Below are positions 7,235 through 15,246 of a DNA stretch of 29,459 bases, piece by piece. The DNA comes from Candidatus Auribacterota bacterium. GTDB lineage: Bacteria; Auribacterota; JAFGBW01. Below the pieces are notes generated by a model that ran no database searches, was not told where the DNA came from, and saw only the letters and a list, made by a program, of their open reading frames with translations. The stretch is from contig JAFGBW010000224.1 in assembly GCA_016932965.1 (NCBI GenBank), forward strand, positions 1 to 29,459, given 5' to 3'. The translations under genes were made by a program, and so were the position numbers. Position 1 is the first letter of the stretch; each line of letters opens with the position of its first letter.

Positions 7235-8275
7235 ATGAAATCCGCATTGATTACGGGAGTCACGGGACAGGATGGATCCTATCTCGCTGAATTTTTACTA
7301 CGGAAAGGCTATGCTGTCCACGGGTTGGTGAGACGTTCCTCCACATTCAACCGGTCCAGGATTGATCCTATCATTCGTTCAGGCAAAACGAACTTTCATC
7401 TGCATTACGGGGATCTTTCTGATTCCAGCTCTCTGAACCGGCTGATAGAAAAAGTGGCTCCTGATGAAATTTACAACCTGGGTGCCCAGTCTCACGTGGG
7501 AATCAGTTTCCACATTCCTGAATATACAGCTGATGTAACTGGTTTGGGAACATTGCGACTTTTGGATGCCATTCGTGAGACAAAGATCCCTGCGCGGTTC
7601 TATAATGCTGCGACGTCCGAATTATTCGGCAAGGTCAAGGAAATTCCCCAAAAAGAGACCACTCCTTTTTATCCCAGGTCGCCTTACGGCTGCTCGAAAC
7701 TATTCAGTTACTGGATCACGGTCAATTACAGGGAAAGTTACAATGTCTTTGCGTGCAATGGGATATTATTTAATCATGAGTCCCCCAGGCGTGGGGAAAA
7801 CTTTGTCACACGCAAAATCACCCTCAATCTAGCCAGGATCAAATTAGGAAAACTGGACTGCTTTTTACTGGGAAACCTGAACGCAAAAAGGGACTGGGGT
7901 TATGCCCCGGATTATGTGGAGGGCATGTGGATGATGCTGCAGCAGAATAAACCCGATGATTATGTACTGGCTACGGGAGAATCTCATTCTGTCAGGGAAT
8001 TTGTCACGGCTGCGTCAAGGGTACTGGGAATAAACATCACCTGGTCCGGAAAAGGACTGCATGAAAAGGGTGTAGATAAAAGTACGGGAAAAACCATTGT
8101 GGCGATTGATCCAAAATTTTTCAGGCCTGCAGAAGTGGATTATTTAATAGGAGACATTTCTTATGCCAGAAAAAAATTAGGATGGGTTCCAAAAACCTCT
8201 TTTGATGAGTTGGTGAAAATCATGGCTGATGCGGATTTGAAGGTTGTTGAAAATGAATCAGGCGTGAGAGAATGA
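7235..8275 (+). CDS. gmd: GDP-mannose 4,6-dehydratase
   Basis: NADP-dependent short-chain dehydrogenase/reductase converting GDP-mannose to GDP-4-keto-6-deoxymannose, the precursor of fucose, rhamnose and perosamine sugars for surface polysaccharides. The Rossmann motif [12 protein letters not shown] (8-19) and the Gmd-specific [13 protein letters not shown] are present. So are the [10 protein letters not shown] active-site strand, the catalytic YGCSK and [16 protein letters not shown]. The 346-aa length is normal. A Shine-Dalgarno (AAGGAG) precedes the ATG. No GDP-fucose synthase (fcl) or perosamine synthase sits beside it; instead its stop overlaps a lipoprotein start (ATGA). Confidence 0.95.
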   Translation: MKSALITGVTGQDGSYLAEFLLRKGYAVHGLVRRSSTFNRSRIDPIIRSGKTNFHLHYGDLSDSSSLNRLIEKVAPDEIYNLGAQSHVGISFHIPEYTADVTGLGTLRLLDAIRETKIPARFYNAATSELFGKVKEIPQKETTPFYPRSPYGCSKLFSYWITVNYRESYNVFACNGILFNHESPRRGENFVTRKITLNLARIKLGKLDCFLLGNLNAKRDWGYAPDYVEGMWMMLQQNKPDDYVLATGESHSVREFVTAASRVLGINITWSGKGLHEKGVDKSTGKTIVAIDPKFFRPAEVDYLIGDISYARKKLGWVPKTSFDELVKIMADADLKVVENESGVRE

Positions 8276-8763
8276 CGGTTTCGGTCAAATCCTATTTCAG
8301 CTTTCTTTTTATTTGTTTAATTCTTTCCGGTTGTGTAAGTCTGTACAGAAAAGATTCTTTTCCTCATTCCGCAAAGCCTCAATGGATCAAAAAGAAAAAC
8401 GCTCATTATTTATTTCTGATCACAACAGGTTATTGTCCCTGTCAGAAATGCACAGGTTGGAAGAGAAATTGGAAACTCCAGCCTGTTTATAAAAAAGGTC
8501 CCCTTCGGGGAAGAAAGAAAGAGGTGGGCATCACTTCAGACGGAACGAAAGCGATAAAAGGTGTGATTGCCGCAGATATCCATTTCTATCCTTATGGAAC
8601 AAAAATGTATATCCCTGAATATGGAGTGGGCGAAGTTCATGACACTGGAACAGGCATCAAAGGCAAATATCACATAGATTTATTTTTTCCCACACACAAG
8701 GAAGCTCTAAAATGGGGGCGAAGAATGCAAACGATTGAAATTTGGAATGAAAGCAATTCGTAA
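8272..8763 (+). CDS. 3D-domain lipoprotein (putative cell-wall enzyme)
   Basis: 163-aa envelope protein. Residues 1-21 form a lipoprotein signal with lipobox LSGC (C21 lipidated). [12 protein letters not shown] (~52-63) is a Cys cluster of the kind found in many 3D-domain proteins. The 3D (Asp-Asp-Asp) domain follows: [40 protein letters not shown], with D103, D124 and D137 as the three expected acidic positions (numbered by eye). The fold is shared with the C-terminus of MltA lytic transglycosylases and Rpf-associated proteins, so peptidoglycan cleavage is a reasonable inference. It is coupled to gmd by ATGA overlap. Confidence 0.8.
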   Translation: MTVSVKSYFSFLFICLILSGCVSLYRKDSFPHSAKPQWIKKKNAHYLFLITTGYCPCQKCTGWKRNWKLQPVYKKGPLRGRKKEVGITSDGTKAIKGVIAADIHFYPYGTKMYIPEYGVGEVHDTGTGIKGKYHIDLFFPTHKEALKWGRRMQTIEIWNESNS

Positions 8764-8883
8764 CGCCTGACGCATAACGAATCGTCACCAATGGCTTTAT
8801 TATCTGTTGCAAAACTCTGTCATGCCATGTAATATTCCTTCTCAATATACTTGCTCATTTGCTTACTGGAAAAAAGAAAACAA

Positions 8884-9486
8884 ATGGAAGCCATAATCAA
8901 ATATTACAACATGCTTGTTGATCTGGGGCAGCGTTCGGGATTGCCCAAAGAAAGCGCCATGGCCATTCCGATATTTGCATCTCTTTTGATATTGGCTGTT
9001 ATCCTTCGTTGTCTGATAAAAGCCTTTTCATCCGGAAAAAAATCTAAAACCGCTTCAACATCTTCAACCCCTCTTCCTTTAAAGCCTAGCTCCTATATCT
9101 CCCATACCCCGTTTGTTTCCGCAGAAAGCTCATCCGATCACCGGATTGCTTTACGCCATTTTGACAGGATTGAAATGAATCTCAAGACCACTTTCAAAAC
9201 AGATGTTAATCCAGATATAGGAAAAAGCTGCAGTGTACATGATGTCAGCTTGTCCGGTTTATCCTTTATTGCCGAAGAGAAGCTCGAAAAGGGAACCCGG
9301 GTGCGTTTATTGCTTCCCAACCTGGATAAAAAATCCGATTCAAAAGAATTTATCGTATCAGGCGAAGTGGTCAGGATCAAGCCATTGGACAAAAAAGAAA
9401 AAAGGATAGAATACGGAATACGGTTTTTCCATTTATTGCGACGGGAATCTGAACTGCTTAATTTAGTGATCGCAAAATACAAATGA
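8884..9486 (+). CDS. membrane-anchored PilZ-domain protein
   Basis: 200 aa. One transmembrane segment (~26-46, AIPIFASLLILAVILRCL) and a low-complexity Ser/Thr/Lys linker precede a cytoplasmic PilZ domain (~95-200). Recognisable PilZ elements are the basic lead-in (LRHFDRIEMN), CSVHDVSLSGLSF with the D-x-S-x-x-G motif, GTRVRLLLP, SGEVVRI and YGIRFFHL. PilZ domains bind cyclic-di-GMP through RxxxR and (D/N)xSxxG; the second motif is intact, while the first reads RHFDR and is plausible. The likely role is a c-di-GMP-responsive effector at the inner membrane. I use ATG 8884; a TTG at 8851 would add 11 residues but has no ribosome-binding site. Confidence 0.8.
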   Translation: MEAIIKYYNMLVDLGQRSGLPKESAMAIPIFASLLILAVILRCLIKAFSSGKKSKTASTSSTPLPLKPSSYISHTPFVSAESSSDHRIALRHFDRIEMNLKTTFKTDVNPDIGKSCSVHDVSLSGLSFIAEEKLEKGTRVRLLLPNLDKKSDSKEFIVSGEVVRIKPLDKKEKRIEYGIRFFHLLRRESELLNLVIAKYK

Positions 9487-9504
9487 AAAGGTAAATATAA
9501 ATCT

Positions 9505-10203
9505 ATGAGGAAACAGACCGTTGCTTTTATTGTGTTCTGCTGTTTATTCAGTCCGGTTCTGCTTGAGGCAGATGATGCCCTCGACTCGCTCATCTCTTTG
9601 GCATCAAAAGTTGTCGAAGACATTCAGGCATCACCTGACAATTTTATTTCATCGGAATTGCTGAAAGAAAGCACGGCCATCGGTATTTTTCCGAAGGTAT
9701 TAAAAGGCGGATATATCGTTGGAGGCCAGTTTGGAAAAGGAGTCATTAGTTATCGGGACCCGGAATCCGGAAAATGGAGCCCTCCGGCTTTTTTTAAATT
9801 ATACGGGGGCAGTTTCGGGCTTCAGGCAGGATTGGACCAGGTTGATCTAATACTGGTTTTTACTGAGGAAAAATCTTTTGACGATATTCTGTCCAAAGGA
9901 ATGAATGTGGGGGTAAACATATCCGCAACAGCAGGGCCTGTTGGCAGGGAATTTCGCCATGAGAATGTCATGAAACTCAGATCCAGCGGGGCGATTCTAT
10001 CTTATTCCAGATCCAAGGGATTGTTTGCCGGAATCGCTTTTGAAGGTGCAAAAATAAATTTTGATTATGAAAGCAGCAAAGAATTTTATCAGGATGCCTA
10101 TGATGTAAGAATGATCCTCAAAGAGAACGAAGTTGAAAAGGTCCCGGAAACGGCATTGGAACTGATACGAACCCTCGCCAAATACATCGGGAATAAGACA
10201 TGA
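9505..10203 (+). CDS. secreted SYLF (Ysc84-like) domain protein
   Basis: 232 aa. A Sec signal peptide (hydrophobic AFIVFCCLFSPVLL, likely cleavage after LEA near residue 22) is followed by one SYLF domain. Recognisable segments are AIGIFPKVLKGGYIVGGQFGKGV, SPPAFFKLYGGSFGLQAG, DLILVF, GVNISATAGPVGR and GAILSYSRSKGLFAGIAFEGA. SYLF proteins bind lipids or phosphoinositides in eukaryotes; many bacterial members are periplasmic and of unsettled function. The gene lies 18 bases after the PilZ gene and overlaps the next gene by 4 bases (ATGA), suggesting one operon. Confidence 0.88.
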   Translation: MRKQTVAFIVFCCLFSPVLLEADDALDSLISLASKVVEDIQASPDNFISSELLKESTAIGIFPKVLKGGYIVGGQFGKGVISYRDPESGKWSPPAFFKLYGGSFGLQAGLDQVDLILVFTEEKSFDDILSKGMNVGVNISATAGPVGREFRHENVMKLRSSGAILSYSRSKGLFAGIAFEGAKINFDYESSKEFYQDAYDVRMILKENEVEKVPETALELIRTLAKYIGNKT

Positions 10204-11303
10204 TCATTGAAGTAGAAAAGGAATATCAGAATACCCTTGTCGAAATCAATGAAATCATCCGTTCCAAGGGATGCCGACCTGAGGTCTTACATGGTGATTT
10301 GTATAATGTCATTGCAGTTGAAGGGGATGCCAGTCAGCTTGACTGTGATTTTTTTGAATCCTTTCCCGGAGTGGTGCGTGCCTGGAGAATTTCCTCTTCC
10401 TATAAGACGATTGCCAGGAAGGTAATTGGCCCTGAACATCAAAAAGTCGAAAGGGAAAGGATAAAAATCATCGTTCCCGGTATGGATGGCAAAGAGAGAA
10501 TCATTGGAGACGATCATTATACTTTTATCGCTGGTCCTTGTACTGTAGAAAGCTACGATCAGTTGGCCCGAATTGCAGACAGTTTGGCAGCTTTAGCTGA
10601 CCGCTATAACATCCGTCACCGGATGATGTTAAGAGGGGGTGCTTTCAAGCCCAGGACCAGGCCGTGGGATTTCAGAGGGTTGGGATTTGTTGCTATTGAT
10701 TATCTAGACAAAGTAAGGGAAAACACTGGATTGCCTTATGTAACAGAAGTCATGGCCGTGGAACAGGTGGCAGATCTTTCCGCAAGAGCCGATATGCTTC
10801 AGATTGGAACCAGAAATTATCAGAATTTCAATCTTCTGGAAGCGGTTGGCCAAACATCCAAACCTGTTTTATACAAAAGAGGTGTTGCAGCGCCCTTGGA
10901 GGAATGGTTGAGTGCCGCTGAATATATTGCCATTCATGGAAATAAAAATATCTTACTATGCGAGAGAGGGGTAAAATCCACAACACATGGAGATTACAAT
11001 CGTTCTCATATAGACTTTGATGTCATCCGCGCCATTAAGGAAAGGACCATTTTACCTGCTGTAATAGATCCAAGCCACAGCGCTGGATTTGCAGAACTGG
11101 TTCCGTATCAGTTTTGTGCTGCGACTGCCTATGGAGCCAATGCCACTATCGTGGAGGTAATTTCTGATGATATTGACCGCCGAGTGATTAAATGCGATGC
11201 CCGTCAGGGAATACGGCTAAAAGTGTATGAAAAACTGATTCAATATCAGCTGAAACAGGAAGAACTGGTTATTCCATTCGAAGATAGGACTAAAGAAAAA
11301 TAA
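10200..11303 (+). CDS. DAHP synthase family enzyme, type I-beta-like with N-terminal regulatory domain
   Basis: Related to 3-deoxy-7-phosphoheptulonate synthase, the first shikimate step (PEP plus erythrose 4-phosphate). At 367 aa it has an N-terminal ferredoxin-like domain (~1-70) as in Thermotoga DAHPS, then the TIM barrel. Barrel motifs are FIAGPCTVES (metal ligand C114), LRGGAFKPRTRPWDFRGLG, GTRNYQNF, KPVLYKRG, LLCERGVKS and DPSHSAG (H293). The C-terminal metal region normally reads EVHPxPxxAxxDG. Here it is EVISDDIDRRVIKCDARQ, with E319 and D333 three residues further apart and the HP lost. The usual TRNTLD loop reads NRSHID. The fold and metal-ligand set are retained, so an aldol-type PEP condensation is likely, but the exact substrate is uncertain. 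The start overlaps the SYLF stop. Confidence 0.8.
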   Translation: MIIEVEKEYQNTLVEINEIIRSKGCRPEVLHGDLYNVIAVEGDASQLDCDFFESFPGVVRAWRISSSYKTIARKVIGPEHQKVERERIKIIVPGMDGKERIIGDDHYTFIAGPCTVESYDQLARIADSLAALADRYNIRHRMMLRGGAFKPRTRPWDFRGLGFVAIDYLDKVRENTGLPYVTEVMAVEQVADLSARADMLQIGTRNYQNFNLLEAVGQTSKPVLYKRGVAAPLEEWLSAAEYIAIHGNKNILLCERGVKSTTHGDYNRSHIDFDVIRAIKERTILPAVIDPSHSAGFAELVPYQFCAATAYGANATIVEVISDDIDRRVIKCDARQGIRLKVYEKLIQYQLKQEELVIPFEDRTKEK

Positions 11304-11460
11304 TCTTGCCTATTTAATAATAAAAGGTTAAATTATTTTGTTTACATTTAAACTTCGTCAAATTGTTTTTTAAAAAGAAACAATATGTTACAAAATTTAT
11401 TATTTTTTTGTTTTTGTGGTTGATGATATTCATAAAAAAAATAATGATAAGAAGAATATA

Positions 11461-11490
11461 TTTACATAATATTCTGCAAATGAATATGAT
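11461..11490 (+). promoter_or_regulatory. candidate sigma-70 promoter for the pilin cluster
   Basis: TTTACA (11461-11466) and TATGAT (11485-11490) have 18-base spacing and one mismatch each to consensus. They sit about 28 bases before the first prepilin start. The flanking gap 11304-11518 is very AT-rich and also holds an ATTGTTT/AAACAAT inverted repeat (11362-11368/11378-11384), possibly the end of the upstream transcript. Confidence 0.45.
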
Positions 11491-11518
11491 ATAACTATAT
11501 AAAAACAAGGAATAAAAT

Positions 11519-11977
11519 ATGCTTAAACTCACGAGTATGAAAAAACAAGGATTTACACTTGTAGAAATGATGATTGTACTTGCTATACTAGGATTATTAC
11601 TGGGATTAGGCATACCTGGTTTTCTCAGAGCTAGAGACAGGGCAAGAAGGGATACCTGTGTTAATAATTTAAGAATGATAGAGCATGCGAGTGATCAATA
11701 CAGAATTGACAATAACATGGCGGTGACGGCATCAACCAGAATCACCTGGTTATGGCCATCGAGTTCAGCTTCTGATGTTAAAGATGTCTCTTCTTATATC
11801 AATCGCCAGTTATTTTGTCCTTCACGAGGAACGTATAAAGGCGGCACCAATGCAGGTGGAGTCCCCACTGATGATTCACTTGAGGCAAATGCGGTACCGC
11901 ATTGCGTCACACCATCCAACAGTTCAACGATCACTGCGCCAATGCCGGATTTCCGTCATGAAATTTCAAACAGTTAA
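11519..11977 (+). CDS. type IV prepilin / pseudopilin-like protein 1
   Basis: 152 aa. An 11-residue leader (MLKLTSMKKQG) ends at the prepilin peptidase site G|FTLVEMM, with the conserved Glu at +5. A hydrophobic helix follows (VEMMIVLAILGLLLGLGIPGFL), then a short globular domain. It would be cleaved and N-methylated by PilD-type peptidase and assembled into a type IV pilus or type II secretion pseudopilus. The globular part shares the WP...SYI.RQL.CP...Y....C outline with the next two genes but is longer and ends in a Ser/Pro-rich tail. The Shine-Dalgarno (AAGGA) is well spaced from ATG 11519; ATG 11537 is a less likely start. No pilus ATPase or peptidase is encoded nearby. Confidence 0.85.
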   Translation: MLKLTSMKKQGFTLVEMMIVLAILGLLLGLGIPGFLRARDRARRDTCVNNLRMIEHASDQYRIDNNMAVTASTRITWLWPSSSASDVKDVSSYINRQLFCPSRGTYKGGTNAGGVPTDDSLEANAVPHCVTPSNSSTITAPMPDFRHEISNS

Positions 11978-12012
11978 TTAACATAATAACAAGGAAAAGA
12001 AAGGAGACACAT

Positions 12013-12387
12013 ATGAGAAAAATAAAAGGTTTTACGCTGGTCGAGATCATGATTGTAGTGGCTATCTTAGGATTGCTCATCGCAATCGGAGTACCAGGCT
12101 TTTTAACAGCGAGAAATAAAAGCCGAAACAGGACAGAAGGCGCGAATCTGAAAGCCATAGCGGATAATATTGCTTCTTATGGCGTCAATGAAAGACAGTC
12201 CGTAGATGTCATTCTGCGTTTATGGCCGTCAGCTTCCACGATTTCTGATCCGGGCTCCTATATCAGGAGACAGCTTTTATGCCCGATCAATAAAGTGGCC
12301 TATTCAGTTGATAATGCCACCAATATTGGTTCCTGTACAGTCCATGGTCTTGAAAGCATGGTCGCTGCAAGATTGGGAGGAGAATAA
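12013..12387 (+). CDS. type IV prepilin / pseudopilin-like protein 2
   Basis: 124 aa with a 6-residue leader (MRKIKG) then FTLVEIMIVVAILGLLIAIG, the classic class III signal with Glu at +5. The first 35 residues are identical to prepilin 3 and the whole protein is about 78% identical (97 of 124 by eye), so the two arose by tandem duplication. Conserved features are the RLWP...SYIR.QLLCPINK.AY block and two Cys in the mature domain (LLCP and GSCT), which could form a disulfide as in other short pilins. A strong Shine-Dalgarno (AAAGGAGA) is present. A terminator follows the stop, so this is probably the end of a two-pilin transcript. Confidence 0.88.
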   Translation: MRKIKGFTLVEIMIVVAILGLLIAIGVPGFLTARNKSRNRTEGANLKAIADNIASYGVNERQSVDVILRLWPSASTISDPGSYIRRQLLCPINKVAYSVDNATNIGSCTVHGLESMVAARLGGE

Positions 12388-12409
12388 TATCACTATTATT
12401 CTCGAACAA

Positions 12410-12444
12410 AAGGTGCTTCCCCTATCAGGGAAGCACCTTTTTTT
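12410..12444 (+). terminator. strong Rho-independent terminator between pilin genes 2 and 3
   Basis: AAGGTGCTTCCC (12410-12421), loop CTATCA (12422-12427) and GGGAAGCACCTT (12428-12439) form a perfect 12-bp stem. An uninterrupted T-run follows to 12444. Partial read-through would make the downstream pilin a less abundant product of the same transcript. Confidence 0.88.
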
Positions 12445-12474
12445 ACGCAAGTTATTCACCCAAGGAGGGAAAAC

Positions 12475-12849
12475 ATGCGAAAAATAAAAGGTTTTACACT
12501 GGTCGAAATCATGATTGTGGTGGCCATCTTAGGCTTGCTCATTGCAATCGGAGTGCCTGGTTTTTTAACAGCAAGAAATAGAAGCCGAAACAGGACTGAA
12601 GGCGCAAATCTGAAAGCCATCACAGATAATATTTGTTCTTACGGCATCAACAACAGACAGCCTTTGGATGATATCATTCGTCTATGGCCAACCGTTTCCA
12701 CTATTTCTGATCCTGAATCTTATATCAGAAAACAGTTGTTGTGCCCGATCAATAAAACAGCTTATCAGATTGATTCAGTAACCAATTTAGGTTCCTGTAC
12801 CACTCATGGTATGGACAGCACGATTATCGCAACTTTGGGTGGAGATTGA
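12475..12849 (+). CDS. type IV prepilin / pseudopilin-like protein 3 (duplicate of 2)
   Basis: 124 aa with the same leader and first helix as prepilin 2. Differences concentrate in the globular part: an added Cys at residue 54 (NICSYG versus NIASYG), ICSYGINNRQPLDD, and a changed C-terminus. The LLCP and GSCT cysteines are kept. Shine-Dalgarno AAGGAGGG is close to consensus. It lies after the 12410-12444 terminator, so it needs read-through or its own promoter, which I could not identify in the 30 bases between. The TGA stop abuts the stop of the opposing glycosyltransferase gene (TGATCA). Confidence 0.88.
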   Translation: MRKIKGFTLVEIMIVVAILGLLIAIGVPGFLTARNRSRNRTEGANLKAITDNICSYGINNRQPLDDIIRLWPTVSTISDPESYIRKQLLCPINKTAYQIDSVTNLGSCTTHGMDSTIIATLGGD

Positions 12850-14523
12850 TCAGGATTGACAAGCCGAATGCGGGATGCGGCTTTCCAAAAAATAAATATT
12901 TTGTCTTGCTTCCGCAAGATAAGGATTGTAGAAGCGTGCCATCTTCAATTGAGATAACGCTTCCGAGTACTTTCCCTGTAAAAAATATAGATCACCAAGA
13001 TTAAAATAGGCCTCATAACATTCTGAAGAAGCCTGAATGCAGTGCTTAAAATATTTTTCTGCATCATCTAATTTCCCCTCTTCCTTGAAAAGAAGCCCTA
13101 AATTATTCAAAGCCTCTGCATACCTTTCTTTTCTTTTGATAGCCAGTAAATAATATCTTTTTGCTTCTTTTTTGATTCCAAGCCGATGGAAATACAATCC
13201 CAAATGAAAATAAAATTCTTTTGACGGATATCCATCTGGCAATATGTAACCCCAGTGTCTCCAGGCAGAAAGTATCTTCTTCTGTTCATGGTAGATAGAA
13301 GCAAGACAAGAATGGGCCAACGAATTCGACGGGGAATATTGTAAGGTATGCCTCCACAATGTGATTGAATCACGCCAATGATCTGCTTGCATCAGACTGA
13401 GTAAGGACCAGAGGAAAATAAAGAACGGCATCACTATTTTAAGCCAGAGTTTTGGAAGCGCCCCTATCCATGCCGCAGAAATACCAATCAAAGGCAAATA
13501 CATGTACCTGTCTGCCATCGATTGTGTTCCAAAGGGAATGATACCGCATACAGGCAATAGGAATATTACATATACCCATCCTCCCCAAAAAATCATAGGA
13601 AATCGTTTCTTCTGTTTCCATAACCAAAAAAGAATCCATACTATAAGAGGGCCAAAAATAATGCTCTCGATTAAAAATAATTTAGTTATGCAAAAAGGAT
13701 AAAAGGGGATCAAAGGATAGGGGACCAATATTTTGATTATGTATAATCCATAGGATTGAAAAATGTTTAGCATCCGGGCATCCCATGCCCGTTCCACTTT
13801 TGCTCCTGCTTGAAACTGAAAATAATAAGTGATGCCGGTAAAAATCAAAGCAAAAATAAAAAAATGGATCTTTTCCAAAAATAGAAGTTTATACCTCTGT
13901 TTTTGCCATCGTTGTAACGGCCAAAAATCCAATAGTAAAAAAATGATGGGCAATACAACGGCAGACGGTTTAGCCATGAGGGCCAAAAAGAAAAACAGAC
14001 CCGACAGGATATGCTTTCTGTTCTGGGATTCCGAGCAATAAAACAAACACGCAAAGAGGGAAAAAAAACTGCTCAACAGGCCCTTCCTTTCTGCCAGCCA
14101 GGCCACGGATTCCACATGCAAAGGATGAATGGCAAAAATAGCTGCCACTAAAAAACTAATCCAGTCATCACCTGTCATTTTTTGGAATAATAAGTATAGA
14201 ATCAGCGTGTTCCCCATGTGTAAAATCAGGTTCAGACCGAAATGATAAAACATTTCAGTTCCAAAAAGCTGAATCATAATCAGATGACTCAACCATGTGA
14301 GGGGGATCCAATTTCCATCAATACCTGTTGTGAAAGCCCAAAATAAGGAGTGGCTGTTCAATCCGCTTCGGACAACAGGATGTTCCATATACAAATCATA
14401 ATTGATCGGCGTATGATATAATATTTTCCCGAAAACTGCAAAAATCAGGACAATCAAAAATGAACAGGCTATCATACACGAATAACGCATTGATATCGGT
14501 TCTGATCTTCTCGTGGCATCCAT
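12850..14523 (-). CDS. TMTC-like membrane glycosyltransferase (GT-C fold) with TPR domain
   Basis: ~557-aa inner-membrane protein. About ten hydrophobic segments cover residues ~15-380, followed by a TPR domain (~385-545) with clear repeats (ALNNLGLLFKEEGKLDDAEKY, AYFNLGDLYFLQGKYSEALS). Diagnostic of the bacterial TMTC-like family are NWIPLTWLSH, the HPLHVESVAWLAERK loop, KPSAVVLPIIFLLLDFWPL and MADRYMYLPLIG. Relatives are thought to transfer a lipid-linked sugar to proteins. The usual first-loop acidic pair (DDxxYV) reads NYDLYMEHP, so only one Asp is in place. A TTG nine bases upstream is possible; I use ATG 14523. It is convergent with the prepilins; a role in their glycosylation is only a positional guess. 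Confidence 0.82.
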   Translation of the reverse strand: MDATRRSEPISMRYSCMIACSFLIVLIFAVFGKILYHTPINYDLYMEHPVVRSGLNSHSLFWAFTTGIDGNWIPLTWLSHLIMIQLFGTEMFYHFGLNLILHMGNTLILYLLFQKMTGDDWISFLVAAIFAIHPLHVESVAWLAERKGLLSSFFSLFACLFYCSESQNRKHILSGLFFFLALMAKPSAVVLPIIFLLLDFWPLQRWQKQRYKLLFLEKIHFFIFALIFTGITYYFQFQAGAKVERAWDARMLNIFQSYGLYIIKILVPYPLIPFYPFCITKLFLIESIIFGPLIVWILFWLWKQKKRFPMIFWGGWVYVIFLLPVCGIIPFGTQSMADRYMYLPLIGISAAWIGALPKLWLKIVMPFFIFLWSLLSLMQADHWRDSITLWRHTLQYSPSNSLAHSCLASIYHEQKKILSAWRHWGYILPDGYPSKEFYFHLGLYFHRLGIKKEAKRYYLLAIKRKERYAEALNNLGLLFKEEGKLDDAEKYFKHCIQASSECYEAYFNLGDLYFLQGKYSEALSQLKMARFYNPYLAEARQNIYFLESRIPHSACQS

Positions 14524-14733
14524 TAATAACAAAACCTGCAGGTCTTGATTGTCTTTTTCATTAATTCCTCATTATTCTCAAAAACGGTTTCAATGCGTCT
14601 ATTATTACAGGATCAGTTGGATTTAATTTTGAATAGTAACATACTTGTTGAAATTCTCTATCAGTTTCTTCAGAAAAGATTATAATGATTCAAAAAAAGT
14701 ACAGCCAAACACCAGTGATTGGATAACTACATC

Positions 14734-15156
14734 ATGAAAATCGGAATAGATCTACATGGAGTGATTGATGTTTATCCGGAACTCTTTTCCAAATTAAGCA
14801 GTCATTGGGTGAAACTGGGACATGAGATTCATATTATCACGGGAAAAAGCCATGAAGAGGCTTATAAAGAAATCCTTTCAAACCAGATGATTTTCACGCA
14901 TTTTTATTCAATATTTGATTATCACCAAAGCAAAGGCACCCCCATGGAGAAGAGAAATAGCGGCTGGTGGATGGATCAGACGCTCTGGGATCAAAGCAAA
15001 GGCGAATATTGCACTCGGGTTGGAATACGCCTGCATTTTGATAATGATCTCCATTATGCGAAATGGTTTCCCTCTGACTGCACCTTTATCTGGGTCAGAA
15101 GAAAAGGATTTGAGAAAGTTTTTGAGTTGTTTCAACCTTCACTTTATCTCACATAA
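14734..15156 (+). CDS. small HAD-like protein of unknown function
   Basis: 140 aa, cytoplasmic. It opens with KIGIDLHGVID, a HAD-superfamily motif I (DxDGxxx) in which the second Asp is His. IHIITGKSHEEA resembles motif II (Thr after a hydrophobic strand), and HFDNDLHYAKWF resembles the acidic motif IV. The cap domain is minimal. The general acid/base Asp+2 of HAD phosphatases is missing, so activity is uncertain. ATG 14734 places the motif at residue 3; a TTG at 14719 would add 5 residues. A TATAAT at 14681-14686 lies upstream without a convincing -35. The gene stands alone between the divergent glycosyltransferase and the ferredoxin. Confidence 0.65.
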   Translation: MKIGIDLHGVIDVYPELFSKLSSHWVKLGHEIHIITGKSHEEAYKEILSNQMIFTHFYSIFDYHQSKGTPMEKRNSGWWMDQTLWDQSKGEYCTRVGIRLHFDNDLHYAKWFPSDCTFIWVRRKGFEKVFELFQPSLYLT

Positions 15157-15190
15157 ATAGATGGTTTTGTATTGTCAGTAATCATCTATT
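15156..15190. other. inverted repeat between HAD-like and ferredoxin genes
   Basis: AATAGATG (15156-15163) and CATCTATT (15183-15190) form a perfect 8-bp stem with a 19-base loop. It begins at the HAD-like stop codon. No immediate T-run follows, so it could be a weak terminator or an operator. Confidence 0.35.
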
Positions 15191-15246
15191 AGGCTATAAA
15201 TTTCTTTTTCTGATTATCAAACCTCTTTAATAAGGAGAAATGACCC

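Noticed and set aside
9138-9623. 161-aa antisense open frame over the PilZ and SYLF genes
   Set aside because: Both sense genes have clear domains and signal features; the antisense product is Ser-rich shadow sequence.
11304-11518. replication origin or integration site in the AT-rich gap
   Set aside because: There are no DnaA-box clusters, direct repeats or integrase nearby; the AT content is explained by a leader and promoter before the pilins.
12388-12474. attenuator or riboswitch between pilins 2 and 3
   Set aside because: Only a simple terminator stem-loop is visible; no alternative pairing or leader peptide could be found.
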